Shown here: positions 44,750 to 58,258 of the stretch, one piece after another
Layout: each line of letters starts with the position of its first letter
Position numbering within the stretch: position 1 is the stretch's first letter
Assembly: GCF_902686445.1 (NCBI RefSeq)
Contig: NC_062227.1
Location: 19,109,678-19,173,677 of the forward strand
Reading direction: 5' to 3'
DNA: 64,000 nt
Source of the DNA: Sciurus carolinensis
Taxonomy: Eukaryota; Chordata; Mammalia; Rodentia; Sciuridae
Program-made: the position numbers and the translations under genes
Notes under the pieces: model-generated
The model's input: the letters and a program-made list of their open reading frames with translations, nothing else
Told to the model about the DNA's origin: nothing
The model's database searches: none

Positions 44750-45250
44750 TGTACAGACAAAACTAAAAAGTTATTTTTTGAAAAGATAAACATATTTAGT
44801 ATGTGCTTACCTAATCTAGTTAAAAAATGAGAGGGGTACTCAAATAAGTTGAAAAACCAGATATTCCAACTGATGTCATGAAAATTGAAAAAAAAGACCC
44901 TAACTATAAATAGATCACTAATATGAACAATTACCTACCACCAAGTTAGCTAGCCTAGAATAAATGGATAAATTCCTCAAAACATTCACCCTGTCAAGAT
45001 TGAATTATCAAGAAAGACAACATCTGAACATATACCAGTAATAAACAAGTAATCAAAAACCATCTAAGAAAGAAACCTCAGGAGATGGCTGTAGTGGTGA
45101 ACTCAACCAAGTACTTAATAAAGAACTAGCATCAATGCTTCTTTAACTCTTCCAAAATGTTAAGAGAACACTTCCAAATTCATTTTACAAAGTCAGTATT
45201 ATGCTCATACCAAAGCCACATAGAGACACTACAAGAACAGAAAATTTCCC
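44750..45250 (+). mobile_element. Old LINE-1 ORF2 fragment, sense
   Basis: Decayed L1 text such as 'TAAATGGATAAATTCCTC', 'CAACCAAGTACTTAATAAAG', 'TTCCAAATTCATTTTACA' and 'CTCATACCAAAGCCACATAG', corresponding to the region ahead of and into the RT domain. Confidence 0.75.
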
Positions 45251-45499
45251 ATTCCAAACGTGACTCTCATTCCATCTACCATCTGTATACTTATTCAATT
45301 CCATAGTCATTGTGGCATTAGAATTGTTACCTTATATCTCCATTGGATACATCTGCACCAGCCTGTACATTCTTTTTACCTTAGGTTTTACAGACTTTTG
45401 TTCATTTCCAAAATTATGTAGCAATTTCCCATTCTCTTAAGTGACATCGATACATTTATTTCTAATATGGTTAAGCACTTTTGCTACATTCGAAAGCAC

Positions 45500-45830
45500 A
45501 CTTTGTAAGCAAATCCACAAAAAACCAAAGCCCAAATGTTTTCTCTGATAAGCAGATACTAATTCACAATAAGGAGGGGAAATAGGGAAGAACAGAGTTT
45601 ACATTATATTAGGTAGAGAGGAGTGAAGGGAGGGGAAGGAGGTAGCAACAGACATTATTATCTCATGTACATATATGACTGCATGACCAATGTGATCCTA
45701 TAATACGTATTTTCAGAAAAATGAGAGATTACACTCCATGTACATATGATCTATCAAAATGTATAAATGCACTCTACTGTCACATACAACTAATTAGGAA
45801 AAAATAAAATTTAAAAATTAAGAAAGTACC
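45500..45830 (+). mobile_element. LINE-1 3' end, sense
   Basis: Contains 'AAATGTTTTCTCTGATAAGC', 'GAGGGGAAATAGGGAAGAAC', 'TGACTGCATGACCAATGTGA' and 'CAACTAATTAGGAAAAAATA'. The same 3' UTR type recurs at 57,350-57,665. Confidence 0.75.
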
Positions 45831-46404
45831 TTTGTGTGTATTCCCAAATTCATAATGATTTTTAAAAATTTGCATACATAAGGTTCATTTTTCTATCATA
45901 AACTTCAGTAGATTTGGACAAACAGTGGTGTCATGTGTTCATTGATTTTTCATAGAGAATAGTGTCTTAAATAGAGCTTCAAGCCTCTCTCTCCTCCCTC
46001 AAAGACCTGGGAATTGCTGAACATTTTACTGCCTATATATATATTTTTTTCTTTTATAATGTCATATAACTGAATCATGCAGTATATAGTTTATAAAAGA
46101 TCACCTTTTTAAACTTAAAAATATGCACTTATGATTAATTTATGTATTTTCATGACTTTACAGTTCATCTCTTTTTATCACTTATAGTGTTCCATTATAT
46201 GTATATATCACAATTTGTTGATTCATTTACCTATTTTTTAGAGCATTTTAGTTGCTTCCAGTATTTGAATAAAGCTACTCTACATATTTGTGAGCAGGTT
46301 TTGTGTAAGCACAAGTTTTGTATCAGTTTTATAAATGTCTAGAATCTTGATCATATAGCAAAAATACATTTAGTTTTAAAAGAATGTGCCAAGGTGTCTT
46401 CCAA

Positions 46405-46715
46405 AGTGGCTATCTTAGTTGTTTTGTAATACTATAACAAAATACTTTAGACTGGGTAATTTATAGTCAATAAAAATTTATTTCAGCCAGTCCAGGAAAC
46501 TGAGATTTCCAAAATAAAGAAGTCAGCAGGTTTGGTCTCTGGTGAGGACACATCCTCATGGATCATGCCTTCTGGGGCAGAAAGACTTCCTCAAACCCTC
46601 TTGTAGAAGCACTAATCCCAATCACCTCCCAAAAATACACCTTAATACCATCACCTTAGTGGTCACATTTCAATGAATTTTGAAGGGACAAAATTTCTAG
46701 TCCATAGAAATGATC
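46405..46715 (-). mobile_element. MaLR-type LTR, antisense, inside ancient LINE-1
   Basis: Reads as the reverse complement of an MST/MLT-like LTR: 'CTATAACAAAATACTTTAGA', 'CTGGGTAATTTATAGTCAAT', 'GGTCTCTGGTGAGGACACAT' and 'CACTAATCCCAATCACCTCC'. Confidence 0.75.
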
Positions 46716-47117
46716 ATACCATTTTGCATGTTGCATTTTGATGTTTGACTATTAGACATTCTAATGGGTATGTGGTAGTATGTCATTATCATTTTAATAT
46801 TCAACTCCCTAATAATTTATGTTGCACATATTTCAAATGCTTATTTACTACTTGCATAATATTTTTGTTGAATTACTAAAGTATTTTTTGCTTTAAAATT
46901 AGGGTTTTTTAATTTTTGAGTTTGAGTTATTCTTTTTATATTTTTAAAAATAATTTTATTAGTAAAATAATATCTGTAAATTTTCCCAGTCTATAGCTTT
47001 TCTTTTATTTCCTTAAAATCATCATTGCAGTGAAGTTTTAAATTTCAGTAAAACTAAGTTTTAATTTTTTCCATATGAATAATGCCTTTGGATTTTATTT
47101 AAAACCTCATTTCTAAT

Positions 47118-47322
47118 TTGGCATAGTGGAGCCTACCTGTAGTCTCAGCAACTCTGAAGGATGAGGAATAGAATCGCAAGTTTGCAAGGCCCTTAACAAC
47201 TTAGTGAGGCCCCAAGTAACTTAGTGAAACCCTATCTTTAAAAACAAAAAAAGAGCTGGGGATGTGGTTCAGTGGTTAAGCACCTGTGGGTTCAATTCCT
47301 GGTACCAAAAAAAAAAAATGCA
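47118..47322 (+). mobile_element. B1-dID composite SINE inside ancient LINE-1
   Basis: 'GCCTACCTGTAGTCTCAGCA', 'GTTTGCAAGGCCCTTAACAA' and 'GGGGATGTGGTTCAGTGGTT', with an A-rich tail. Confidence 0.85.
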
Positions 47323-48330
47323 CTGAAAGAAAATGTCATGTAACTGAATCATTTGCATTTTTTGCATTTTCTTTGAGGAATATGATCAAATTTAAATCAA
47401 TATTTGTAAAAGATATAAGTTCTGGGTCTTGATTCTTTTTGTTTGTTTGTTTATTGCATGCTGATGAGCAGTTGTTCTTGCAACATTTATTAAAAAGACT
47501 ATTGTTATTTTCACTTAGCTGCCTTTAATCCTCTGTCAAATATCAGTTGACTACTGGTGTGGGTCTATTTCTGGGCTCTCTATCCTATTCCATTGATCTG
47601 TGCCTATTACTTTACAAGTGCCATGCTTTCTTAATTACTACAGCATTATATTAAGTTTTAAGCTTGGGTAGTGCAAGTCATCCATCTATTTTCTTCCTCT
47701 ACAGTATTGCTATTCTAGTTATTTTTTGACTATTCTAGTTATTTTTTCCATGAAATCTTTAGAATCAGTTTGTCTATATCTACAAGAATATGCTGGATTT
47801 TCCTTGGGAAGAATGATATCTTAATAATGGGTCTTTGAATTTATTAACAAAGAAAACATATCCATTTATTTAGGGGTTTGATTCCTTTCAACATTCTAAT
47901 TTTCCACATATAGATCCTCTACATATTCCATGTTAGATCTATATCTACATATTTAATAATTGAGGTTATATAATTTTTTATACTTTATTGACTTGATTTG
48001 ATAACATTTGTTGCAGATTTCTGTATTTATGTTTATATCATTTTCTTTTTATGTCTTTCTTTAGTTTTGGGATTAGCTTAATGCTAACTTCATACAATGA
48101 AAAAAAAAAACTGTTTCCTCTGACTTTATTTGTGAATGATTGTAGGGAACTGGTATCATTTCTTGCTTATCCAATTGCTGGAATTCACTAGTTAAACAAT
48201 ATGAACAGAATGCTTTCTTTTTGGAAGGTTGCTAATTATTTTTGCCATTTTAAAATAAATATAGATCTTTTCCAATTTTCTGTTTCTCCTGGTGTGAATT
48301 TCAGTAGTTTGTGTCTTCAAGGAATGGGTC

Positions 48331-49689
48331 CATTTCATATATAATAACAACTTTGTGGGCATATACATGTCAATTTTGATTAACTTTCTGAAAGTGTTCA
48401 TGTAAGTCCAAATTAATGGCACACCCGATATAACATTATGGGCTTTAACCATGCCTTCCTGTGGGCCTAGGCAAAAGGGACCTTTCTTCTTTTCAGGATA
48501 TACTGAAATCATTTTCATGTCTTCTTTTACACAGGATATATTACTTAAGGACCCACAACTTTTGGGCAGAAACAAAGGTGGTGGGGTGGTAATTTTGATA
48601 TTAATTCCTCTGCACTTGAATTTCTTTTAGTGTTATTGAGAATGAAGCCCTAAGCACTACATTTCCAGACTCTCTTGCAACTATATTATTGGGCCTGACT
48701 TAAATTTCATCAATAAGATTAATTTGTATGACACTTTGATTTGAGCCATGCTCATAGAGAACCTGAATGCAGAGCATCTGTTTTTTTCTGATGTGAATAC
48801 TAGAAGGGAAAGAATGTTCCAGCTGCAGTGGTGACATCTGAATTTGGTGGGAGTTTTCTTATTTGTCAGGCAATGTCCTGATTCTTCAGACTTTGTACTG
48901 CAGTTACCTCCCTGATCCCAACACCAATAGCAGGTTCTGAGGGATTGCAGGGATAAAGGCATTTTCTGATCTGTCTTCTTACAGCCTTGGTAGCAGCTGT
49001 CTGTCACAGGCACAGTTGAGGTTGGGTAATGTTGTGGTCAGGAGATGCTCCTGGGAGTCAGCTCATATTTTCTTTTGCATCTCTTCACAAAATTCCCCAT
49101 TTCTGATAATAAACTAGAATGAAGTCTTCATTTCTAAATGTTCACTTCTGCAATGATGCTAATGGAAAATTTATGTTTAAGTATTTTAGAAGCAATCATT
49201 ACAAACTGGGCATAGTGCTAAAGACATTTTAATCTCTGATTTAATCTCTGATTAAATAATAGTTTAACATATGATTAAAACAGTAGTTTTAAGCAACTAT
49301 GATTTTGAAATAATTCTTTAGTTATACAAATTTTAATAAAAAATAATTAAAATATCTTTATTATTATAAAATATGTTTTATTTATGTAGTTATACTTTTT
49401 TGAACAACCACTGTATCCTTTGATAGACATCAAAAATGCCATGAACAACATAAAAAAATGTCTCTGCTCTGATTGAGTTGGCCTTCTAATACGAAAAAGC
49501 AGGCAATGAACAGGTAAATATATGTTATGTGGTAAGAAGTACTATGAACATCTTCTCACATTGTTATGAATTATTGTAACACTTAAAACAGCTTCCTAAC
49601 ATTCCTCACTTAGGTAAAGTTAACTTTCACATACACCAGTGCAATCCCAAACTAGAAACCAAACACCTTTTAGATATCTCCAGTCACAT
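48331..49689. other. Unclassified old sequence
   Basis: The minus strand has open frames at 48,192-48,575 and 48,681-49,013, but I recognise neither. 'TTGCAAGAGAGTCTGGAAATG' (reverse complement near 48,665-48,690, split) suggests an ancient interspersed repeat. No gene supported. Confidence 0.3.
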
Positions 49690-49805
49690 ATTCCAATGGT
49701 AGGGTGAGGGATCTGGTGATAGTTACCTTGACTGTGTGGAGGTGGCTACATGAATCTAAGTGTGTACTAAAATTTCACAGAATAAAACATTATGCATATG
49801 CACAA
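49690..49805 (+). mobile_element. Ancient L1M 3' UTR fragment (first copy)
   Basis: 'GTGAGGGATCTGGTGATAGT', 'GTGGCTACATGAATCTAAGT' and 'AAATTTCACAGAATAAAAC' match 50,411-50,525 and the common L1M 3' UTR. Confidence 0.6.
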
Positions 49806-50339
49806 GCAGGGAAAAAAGCCCAGAGAGTAGCAAAATATGAGAGGTAATTTTAAGTAGAAGCACCAGTGAGAGTGAGCAATTTACCTTCATAATAAGTTAT
49901 TGTGATTTAAACTTTAAGCTCTTGAGGTTATTGTGAATCTTGCCTTTATATTCTAATTCCCCTTCATTGATCAAGGCTCTGTAATCTGACTTTTGCCTTT
50001 ACCATGCCACTGAAATAGGAATGCCTCTTAATAGAGTCAGAAATGATCTGATGTAACCCAGCCTTTGTCATTTCTGTGTCATCTGACAAGTTTTGACAAT
50101 CCTTTATCAAGGATTTACCTTCCACATCAAGTTTTTCTTCAGTTCTTTCATATCCAATTTTTGGGGAGTAGTTTCTCTTTCTCCAGTCACGTCTTAACAA
50201 TTGGGATTTCTCAGAGTTTTGACCAAGTGTGCTTTTCTTGTGACCCAGTACATGTTCCTTTTAAAACCTTATGCATTTCCAAATGTGACTTCCACATCAT
50301 TTGGTTGATGCTAACTTTGACACAAATCACTAGTGAGAT

Positions 50340-50720
50340 TCTGAACTGCATGCCTTTTGTATGTCTATATTCATATATTCTAAAGGTGCTGGAAACTCAA
50401 AACATTGATGGTCAGGTGAGGGATTTGGCAATAAAAATGCTTTATACCTTGACTGTGTGGTAGTGGTTACATGAATCCAAATATAAGCTAAAATTTCATA
50501 GAACAAAATATATGCAGACACGAATGTTGTACATACAGCTAATGAGATCTGAATGTGCTCTGACTCTTACCAATGTCACTTTACTGATTGTGACATTGCA
50601 CTAATTTTATGTAAGCTGTTATCATTGGAGGAAACTGGATGGAGGGTACCTGAACCTCCCTATTTTTACAACTTACTGAGATTCTATGATTATTGAAAAA
50701 TAAAAAATGTTTTAGAAGTC
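50340..50720 (+). mobile_element. Ancient L1M 3' end (second copy)
   Basis: 'GTGGTTACATGAATCCAAAT', 'TACCAATGTCACTTTACTGA', 'TGTTATCATTGGAGGAAACT', 'GGAGGGTACCTGAACCTCCC' and 'ATTGAAAAATAAAAAATG' reproduce the well-known L1M 3' terminal order. Between the copies (49,806-50,339) I recognise nothing firm. Confidence 0.75.
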
Positions 50721-51679
50721 AATTTTTGACACATTTCAAAGGATTGGATTGTGTGTGTACACACCTCCATTTTATCTTTAGTAAAGATTTAATATATGTT
50801 CAGAGAAAATTTTTAAACCAAGATGAGTAAAATGTAGCAAATTGAAATAAATACATTGTTATCTATCATCCCCCTTTTTGTGTGTGTGTGGTGGAGATCA
50901 AAACTGTGGACTTGTACTCCACTAAAATGCATATCAGACGTCTTGTATGCACAAGTATGTTCTTGAAAATCTTCTCATGTTATTATGAGTTATTCTAATG
51001 CTTAAAATGTCCATCTAACATTCCATTTATGTATCATCCCAATTTATTATTGATCTTCATTGGTTACATTTTTTACATTTAAAATAAATTTTCAAATGTG
51101 ATTTGAAGTATATGAAGTTGTCCAGCTGTAGAAAGGAGGACAAAGTCCTCCTAGCCATGGAAACAGGATATGGAAGGCAGGCACATTACAGAGTTGACAC
51201 TGCACAGCCTGGGTGGGTAGGAGAGGGGAAGGGAAGGAGGAACTAAGGCTGGAAAATTAGGTTGGAGTCACACCACAGAGGGTAGTATTAGTCTCAGTGA
51301 TATCAGAGATAAGATCTTACTGGAAATTTTATTGTGTGTCTTTAGTAGATTCTGAGTTGTGACTTCTTTTTCTTTGGGTTAATATCAACTTTTGAGATGA
51401 AAAGACTGATGAGGTTGAATTAGTACTTCAGATGAGGTCTCTAGAGGTTATTTAATGACAGGCCTCTTGTCCATATACAGTTTCAGTATATTAACTATTT
51501 AATCACTTGTACACTCAACTCTTCCATTAATTATTAAAAACAAAGAAAGAATGAGATAAAACTGAAATGAATTAACTTCTTTGATGTTGACAATTTGTGA
51601 TCATTTCAGATTAGCTCAATGTAGAATATGGCTGACAAGAAATAGTAGGAGAAAGGAGAAAGAGTCTTTTTTTTTTCTT
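50721..51679. other. Unclassified sequence
   Basis: No gene recognised. A small GT run with a possible degraded antisense ID lies at 50,878-50,925. Confidence 0.3.
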
Positions 51680-51850
51680 TTTCTGGTACTGGAAATAGAA
51701 CCAAGGGACTCTCTACTACTGAGCTATATTAACTCTTTTTTATTTCATATTTTGAAACAAGGTCTAGCTAACTTGCCCATGTTGGTCTCAAGCTGGCAAT
51801 CCTTCTTCTGGCTACTCTGGGATTACAGACATGTGTCACAATGGCAGTCT
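51680..51850 (-). mobile_element. B1-dID composite SINE, antisense
   Basis: 'TTTCTGGTACTGGAAATAGA' and 'CTCTACTACTGAGCTATATT' (ID), then 'TTTGAAACAAGGTCTAGCTA' and 'TGGGATTACAGACATGTGTC' (B1). Confidence 0.8.
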
Positions 51851-54079
51851 GAAAGATAAATTTTTGTTTCTGTTTTTTTTTACTTGTACTTCATAACATT
51901 GATCTAAGTCACATTAGCATTGTTTTCATCATGATCATCATCACCATGATCATCACCATGAAGTATTCATCAAGTTCCTATGTGTGGCATGACCACTTGG
52001 CTCAATAGCAGTGCCCACTCCTCTGTGGCATGATCAAATGAAAGTTCAATCAAGAATAAGACCTAACTAAACATCATTTTCAATTTTGTTTTTGAAGTAC
52101 AGGCTACTGGATTCTCTCATAAAGAAATTTGTAATGAGACTCTCTTTGAGTATAGAACCCCAAACCCCACTTTTAATATACTCTGTGCTCCTAAGCAGCA
52201 ATAAGCTATCAACATTGACTTTTGCCCTATAAGACTTAGCATCCCAACCACAGAAACAATTATTTAAATGAAGGGGTGTCCTTTTTCATGTTAGGATAAA
52301 ATGCCACCAATATTTAACTATAAATGATAAATGTAGGACAATGTGATAATAGATATTATGACATATTTTGTTTGCATTATTTGAAATGCTTCTAGCTATC
52401 TTCCACCTTTGTGATAATTTCCTGAGTAAATCTTACCTCATATAGAACTTTTGTAAAAACATTTTCATGTATTTCCTTCTGATAATTTGCACTTCATGTT
52501 TAGGGACTAGCAGATTGAAAGGGCACAATGAAGAAAAATAAATACATGCTAGATCTGCTCTTTCTCCTATCTTGAATGAAGGAAATACAGAATTTCAAAG
52601 AATTGAAGTCTTTGGCTCTTTTAGGTGAGAGGTTTTTTTATAATATTAGGAGGATAAACATTAGAAAGAAGCTTACTATTGAATCCTTTTTCTTATGGAG
52701 TGCCCCGAGCTTTGTGCTCTAACCTGTTATCTCAAACTGGCAGTACTAAACTATATTTTACTTCATTTTTAAAAAATAATGATTATTGTGGGTGGAAATG
52801 ACTATATTTTATCAAAATTTAATATGCTGTCAAAACGAAATAAACTGTCAGCAAATAGCATTGACAAGAACAATGAACCCACTTATAACAAGCTGTTGGT
52901 GAACGTGTTGTGTTGACATTACTATGATCCCACTGGACTTTTGATGTGTTGGAACATCAGCAAAGTCAGAAGAATTCAAACCCAGTTTACTTTGTTAACA
53001 AGGCTTGTTGTTTACCCCACAATATTTAGACCAAACTTTCAGAATCTTTGAAATTCAGTGATGGCCACATTTCATCTTGCAATGAGATGTCTTATGTTGG
53101 CCTATGTTAACCATTGATTTATTCACACAGATGTGGCCAGTCACTGGGGGCAACATTCACTATACTCCAGTTTCACAAAGAGGCTCATTCAATCTCTACC
53201 CTCTGTTTGTGGAGTCTGTAAATGACACAAACCAACAATAGCTTAGGGACAGCCTGTGACCCATTCTCTCATGTTACACATGTAAAGCTTGGACCCACTC
53301 AATGACTAATATTATGTTGGTGGCAGAGAAGTGAGCCCTGACTTGGGGATCAGAGCTATAATGGCAACACCAAGGCTGTACCCTTTCTCCTAGACATTTC
53401 CCCAAAGCATCATCGCACTAGCATTCATGTGTGGAGACTCTCTTTGCTTGGGCAACTTAGACTGACCCGCATGAGTGTAAGAATAATGGAGCATGGAATC
53501 CCACCAAGGCCCAAATACTTGGATGACCACGGATTTCACATAGTCTGATTGGGACCCCACCTAACCTCACAGCCCTAAGATTCAGTGCCTTGGATTTTGA
53601 TGACACAGATTGTGCAGACTTTTTGCTGTATTTCTGTATTCTGTGCAGCAGAATGTTTAGCCACAGAACCTCAAGTGTAACATAAAGACTCAAAGTTGTA
53701 GGTTAAGAGTTAATAGCATGCAATTATTTTAGATCCTCTTGCTTTAAAAATATTCAATACCTCCTTAGATTACATGGGGCATCGACTTTCTGGGCTTCAG
53801 AGAAAAGGAAGTGTAACCATAGGAAATAACAAATGTATGTTTTGCAGACCTTGTTACTTAGAAAAAAAAGCAAGTTTTCTTTTTTCTTTCTTTTTTTCCC
53901 CAACATTTCACCACATGTATTTCTTCTTATGCAGTCTAAGCTGAGAATGCCATGTAAATGGGTCACTGAGAAATGCATCAATTTAATTTTTCTCCAATCA
54001 AAATAAGAAACAAACCAGTATGATCTCACTTCTATTAACTTTTGAAGGTTTACAGCAGTTAAAATATTTTTGCTTCTAT
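51851..54079. other. Unclassified unique-looking sequence
   Basis: About 2.2 kb with no clear repeat or gene. Part of the right end (53,450-54,079) may be further 3' UTR of the ETF1 pseudogene, since no tail or boundary is obvious at 54,080. Confidence 0.3.
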
Positions 54080-55544
<1,465 letters not shown>

Positions 55545-55640
55545 ATGTGCTGGATTTGTGGTTCAGTCGTAGAGTGCTTGCCTTGCATGTGTGGGGCACT
55601 GGGTTTGATCCTCAGCACCACATAAATAAATAACATATAG
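55545..55640 (+). mobile_element. ID-type SINE
   Basis: 'GTGCTGGATTTGTGGTTCAG', 'TAGAGTGCTTGCCTTGCATG' and 'GGGTTTGATCCTCAGCACCA', with a CATAAATAAATAA tail. Confidence 0.88.
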
Positions 55641-56214
55641 ATATACGAGGTAATTAATATACTACAATATTAAAGCATTCTCAATTGACCTATGGAGATA
55701 CACTCTATGTGATAATCATTACCCTGCTTTCTAAACACTCCTTTATAGGACATAGCTGGATTGGTCCACTTATGTCATTTAGCAACTTATGTTTAGTACT
55801 AAATACATCATCCTTGTTCTATATATTCATTTTAAATATAGTGGCTAGCAGGTATTATGTGATATGGTTATATCACATATACTTAATCAATCCACTTTTA
55901 ATGCAAAGACATCATCTTGGGCTGGAGGAAATGCAGGTCAGCAAAAGAATTGACAGTTACCATGTGTGTACAATAAAATAACCTTTAACATTACCTTCTG
56001 GTTAAATTTTGACCAGAGCATATAAAGTATTTTGTGGATTGTGGTAGTGATATTTCTGCCAGTAAACAAATACCTGGGGTAATCAGGTATTTGATAAAGA
56101 GAAAAAGTTGATGTATGTTCAATGTTTGGGAGGTTCCAGTCCATGATCAGATGGGCCCATTGACCCCAGTAGAAGTGCAGCACGTCATGACTCAGATGCA
56201 TGGTAGAGCAAAGA
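55641..56214. other. Unclassified AT-rich sequence
   Basis: Open frames on both strands (55,685-55,981 plus; 55,938-56,201 minus) show no family features. Confidence 0.3.
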
Positions 56215-56410
56215 TTATCACCTCATGATTGGGAAGAGAAAGGTAACAGAGTCCCACAATCCCCTTCTAAGGCACATCGCCAGTAACCCAAAGATCTCCC
56301 ACAAGGATGACCTCTTGAAATTTCTACCACTTCCAATAGCACCAAGCTTGACACCAAACTTTTACTACATGGATCTTTGGGAAATAGTCATAATCCAAAC
56401 CATAACAGGA
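56215..56410 (-). mobile_element. MaLR-like repeat fragment, antisense
   Basis: The reverse complement begins GTTATGGTTTGGATTATGAC and contains 'TTTCCCAAAGATCCATGTAG', 'CTTGGTGCTATTGGAAGTGG' and 'CCTTAGAAGGGGATTGTGGG', the order of a widespread MaLR-like repeat. Confidence 0.6.
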
Positions 56411-57084
56411 ACGATGCAATGAATGAGGAAGATAGATAGCCATGGGGAGGCCTAGAGGCAACACAGACTGTGCTGGAGACACTGAGTGAGGGAGAGGGAG
56501 AAGGAGATTGAATAATTCTAAGATCTGAGCAAACTTCCAGCAGGATTTCAGTCATTTCACTGACAAGGTAAAAATCCTGCTTAGAAAACTTGACCATTGT
56601 GAAATTGCATTACACATTAAGGTTTTTGTGACCACTCCTTTGAAAATTCCAGATGATTATTCTGTAAGATGGAAATTAGTTCCCAAAGTTATCTTTACCT
56701 TGTTAAAGAGAAAAACAAGAAAAACAGAAAGGAAGGCAGAAAGGAAGGAAAGAATAGAAAAAAACTGAGGAATTTATTTTTAACTTATCACTAAGTTAAT
56801 TTTATTGGCTTGTTTTAGATGAGAGACAGTTAGAATACTTTTTAATTAGGAAAGGGATCTCATGAATAAGAATTACCCATAGTTATTTAGTGTTTTCTGT
56901 GTTGCAGATATTAACCTGTATTTTCTAATCTTCACAAAAAGTCTAAGGAAAGAATTATTACTAACCTGTTTACTTGACTCCTAAATCTTTATCCTGAACC
57001 AGAGAAATGTCAGGCCCACAGAGCCCCCTTGCAGTGCTGCCTACAATTCTGCATTTTCAATTTTTAAGAAAGCTTGACTGTGTC
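56411..57084. other. Unclassified sequence with a small AGGAAGG-rich patch
   Basis: A purine-rich patch (AGAAAGGAAGGCAGAAAGGAAGG) lies at 56,725-56,765. Nothing else recognised. Confidence 0.35.
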
Positions 57085-57665
57085 ACTGTAGTATGTTGAT
57101 TTTAAATCCTTTGGGTATAAACCAAGGAGTGGGATAACTGTGTCAAATGGTGGTTCCATTCCAAGTTCAATTCACAATAGCTAAACTATGGAGCCAACCT
57201 ATATGTCTTTCAACAGATGAATGAATAAAGAAAATGTGGTATTATATATATGATAGAATATTACTCAGCTTTAAAGAAGTATGAAATTCTGGCATTTGCT
57301 GGTTAAATGGATGGAGTTAGAGAATATCATGTTAAATGAAATAAGCTAAAACAAAGGCCAAATATTTTCTCTGATAGGAAGATAATTCACATTGGGGGGG
57401 ATAGGGAAGAATACAGTTACTTGATATTAGGTAAAGGGGAGTAAAGGGAGGAGAAGGGGTAGGGGGGAAGAAAAGTTAGTAGAATCAAACAGGCATTATT
57501 ACCTCATGTACATATGACTGCATGACCAATGTGATCCTGCAATAAGTATAATCAGAAAAAGAGAGATTTCACTTTATTATATATGATCTATCAACAAATA
57601 TGTAAATGCATTCTACTCTCATGTATAACTAATTAGAACAAATAAAGTAAAACATTTAAAGAAAG
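57085..57665 (+). mobile_element. LINE-1 ORF2 C-terminus and 3' UTR, sense, 5'-truncated
   Basis: Begins in the 'CTTTGGGTATAAACCAAGGA' zone and passes 'TTCACAATAGCTAAACTATG', 'GAATATTACTCAGCTTTAAA' and the G-rich patch 'TTGGGGGGGATAGGGAAGAA'. It ends 'AACTAATTAGAACAAATAAA'. A typical short truncated insertion. Confidence 0.85.
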
Positions 57666-58169
57666 CTGTGATGAGACATTAGCAGACATTAAAGAATCAA
57701 ATTACATATTTTGTTGGTTTCTCTTGATTCCACTCTACATTGCCCTGATATTCTAGAGAAGAACCATGTCACTAATATACTCTTATTCCACAGAAATCCA
57801 CAGTTCTTGGCATGGTACATGTGCATTGGCTAAACTGAAACCCAACTTGTGTCAGCAGTTTACATTCTCCATATTTAATAGTAAAGATAAGGGATTATTG
57901 CCATGGACTCACATATCTCTATGTAGAAACAGAATGTCTTTATATTTGCACATCTGTGAGTGTCTTCTATATGGTTGCTAGCATTGCTCCTCTATAACAA
58001 GCAATCTCCAAATTTCTGGGAGCACTACATTAATGTATGCAATTTAGTACTCCTGGTATCTCCTTTCCAAGAGTCAAGGGGTCACATAGGCATCTGGATT
58101 CTTCCTATGAACATAATATCTCACTTTATGATTGCTATCTTATACTCTCAGCCATTGAAAACTATCACT
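57666..58169. other. Unclassified sequence
   Basis: No gene or repeat recognised. Confidence 0.3.
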
Positions 58170-58258
58170 GTTAGGACTGGAGTGTAGCTCAGTGGTAGAG
58201 TCCTTGCCTCACATTTGTGAGGCCCCTTGTGTTTGATCCCTAGCCATGAAAAAAAAAA
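58170..58258 (+). mobile_element. ID-type SINE
   Basis: 'GGACTGGAGTGTAGCTCAGT', 'TAGAGTCCTTGCCTCACATT' and 'GTGTTTGATCCCTAGCCATG', then a short A tail. Confidence 0.88.

Larger units (their letters stand above)
45880..48330 (-). mobile_element. Ancient LINE-1 (L1M-like), antisense, with two nested insertions
   Basis: L1 pieces at 45,880-46,404 (3' end), 46,716-47,115 and 47,380-48,330 (ORF2 C-terminal half: 'CTTTTGTGAA', 'GGGCTCTCTATCCTATTCCA', 'CAGTTTGTCTATATCTACAA'). They are interrupted by an MaLR-type LTR and a B1-dID SINE, both of which must be younger than this L1. Confidence 0.75.

Noticed and set aside
48192..49013. Two minus-strand ORFs of 127 and 110 codons
   Set aside because: No recognisable protein family, part lies in antisense L1 sequence, and composition is like surrounding non-coding DNA.
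50065..50463. 132-codon ORF as a host gene
   Set aside because: Its 3' part is an ancient L1M 3' UTR and the rest shows no domain, signal or splice context.
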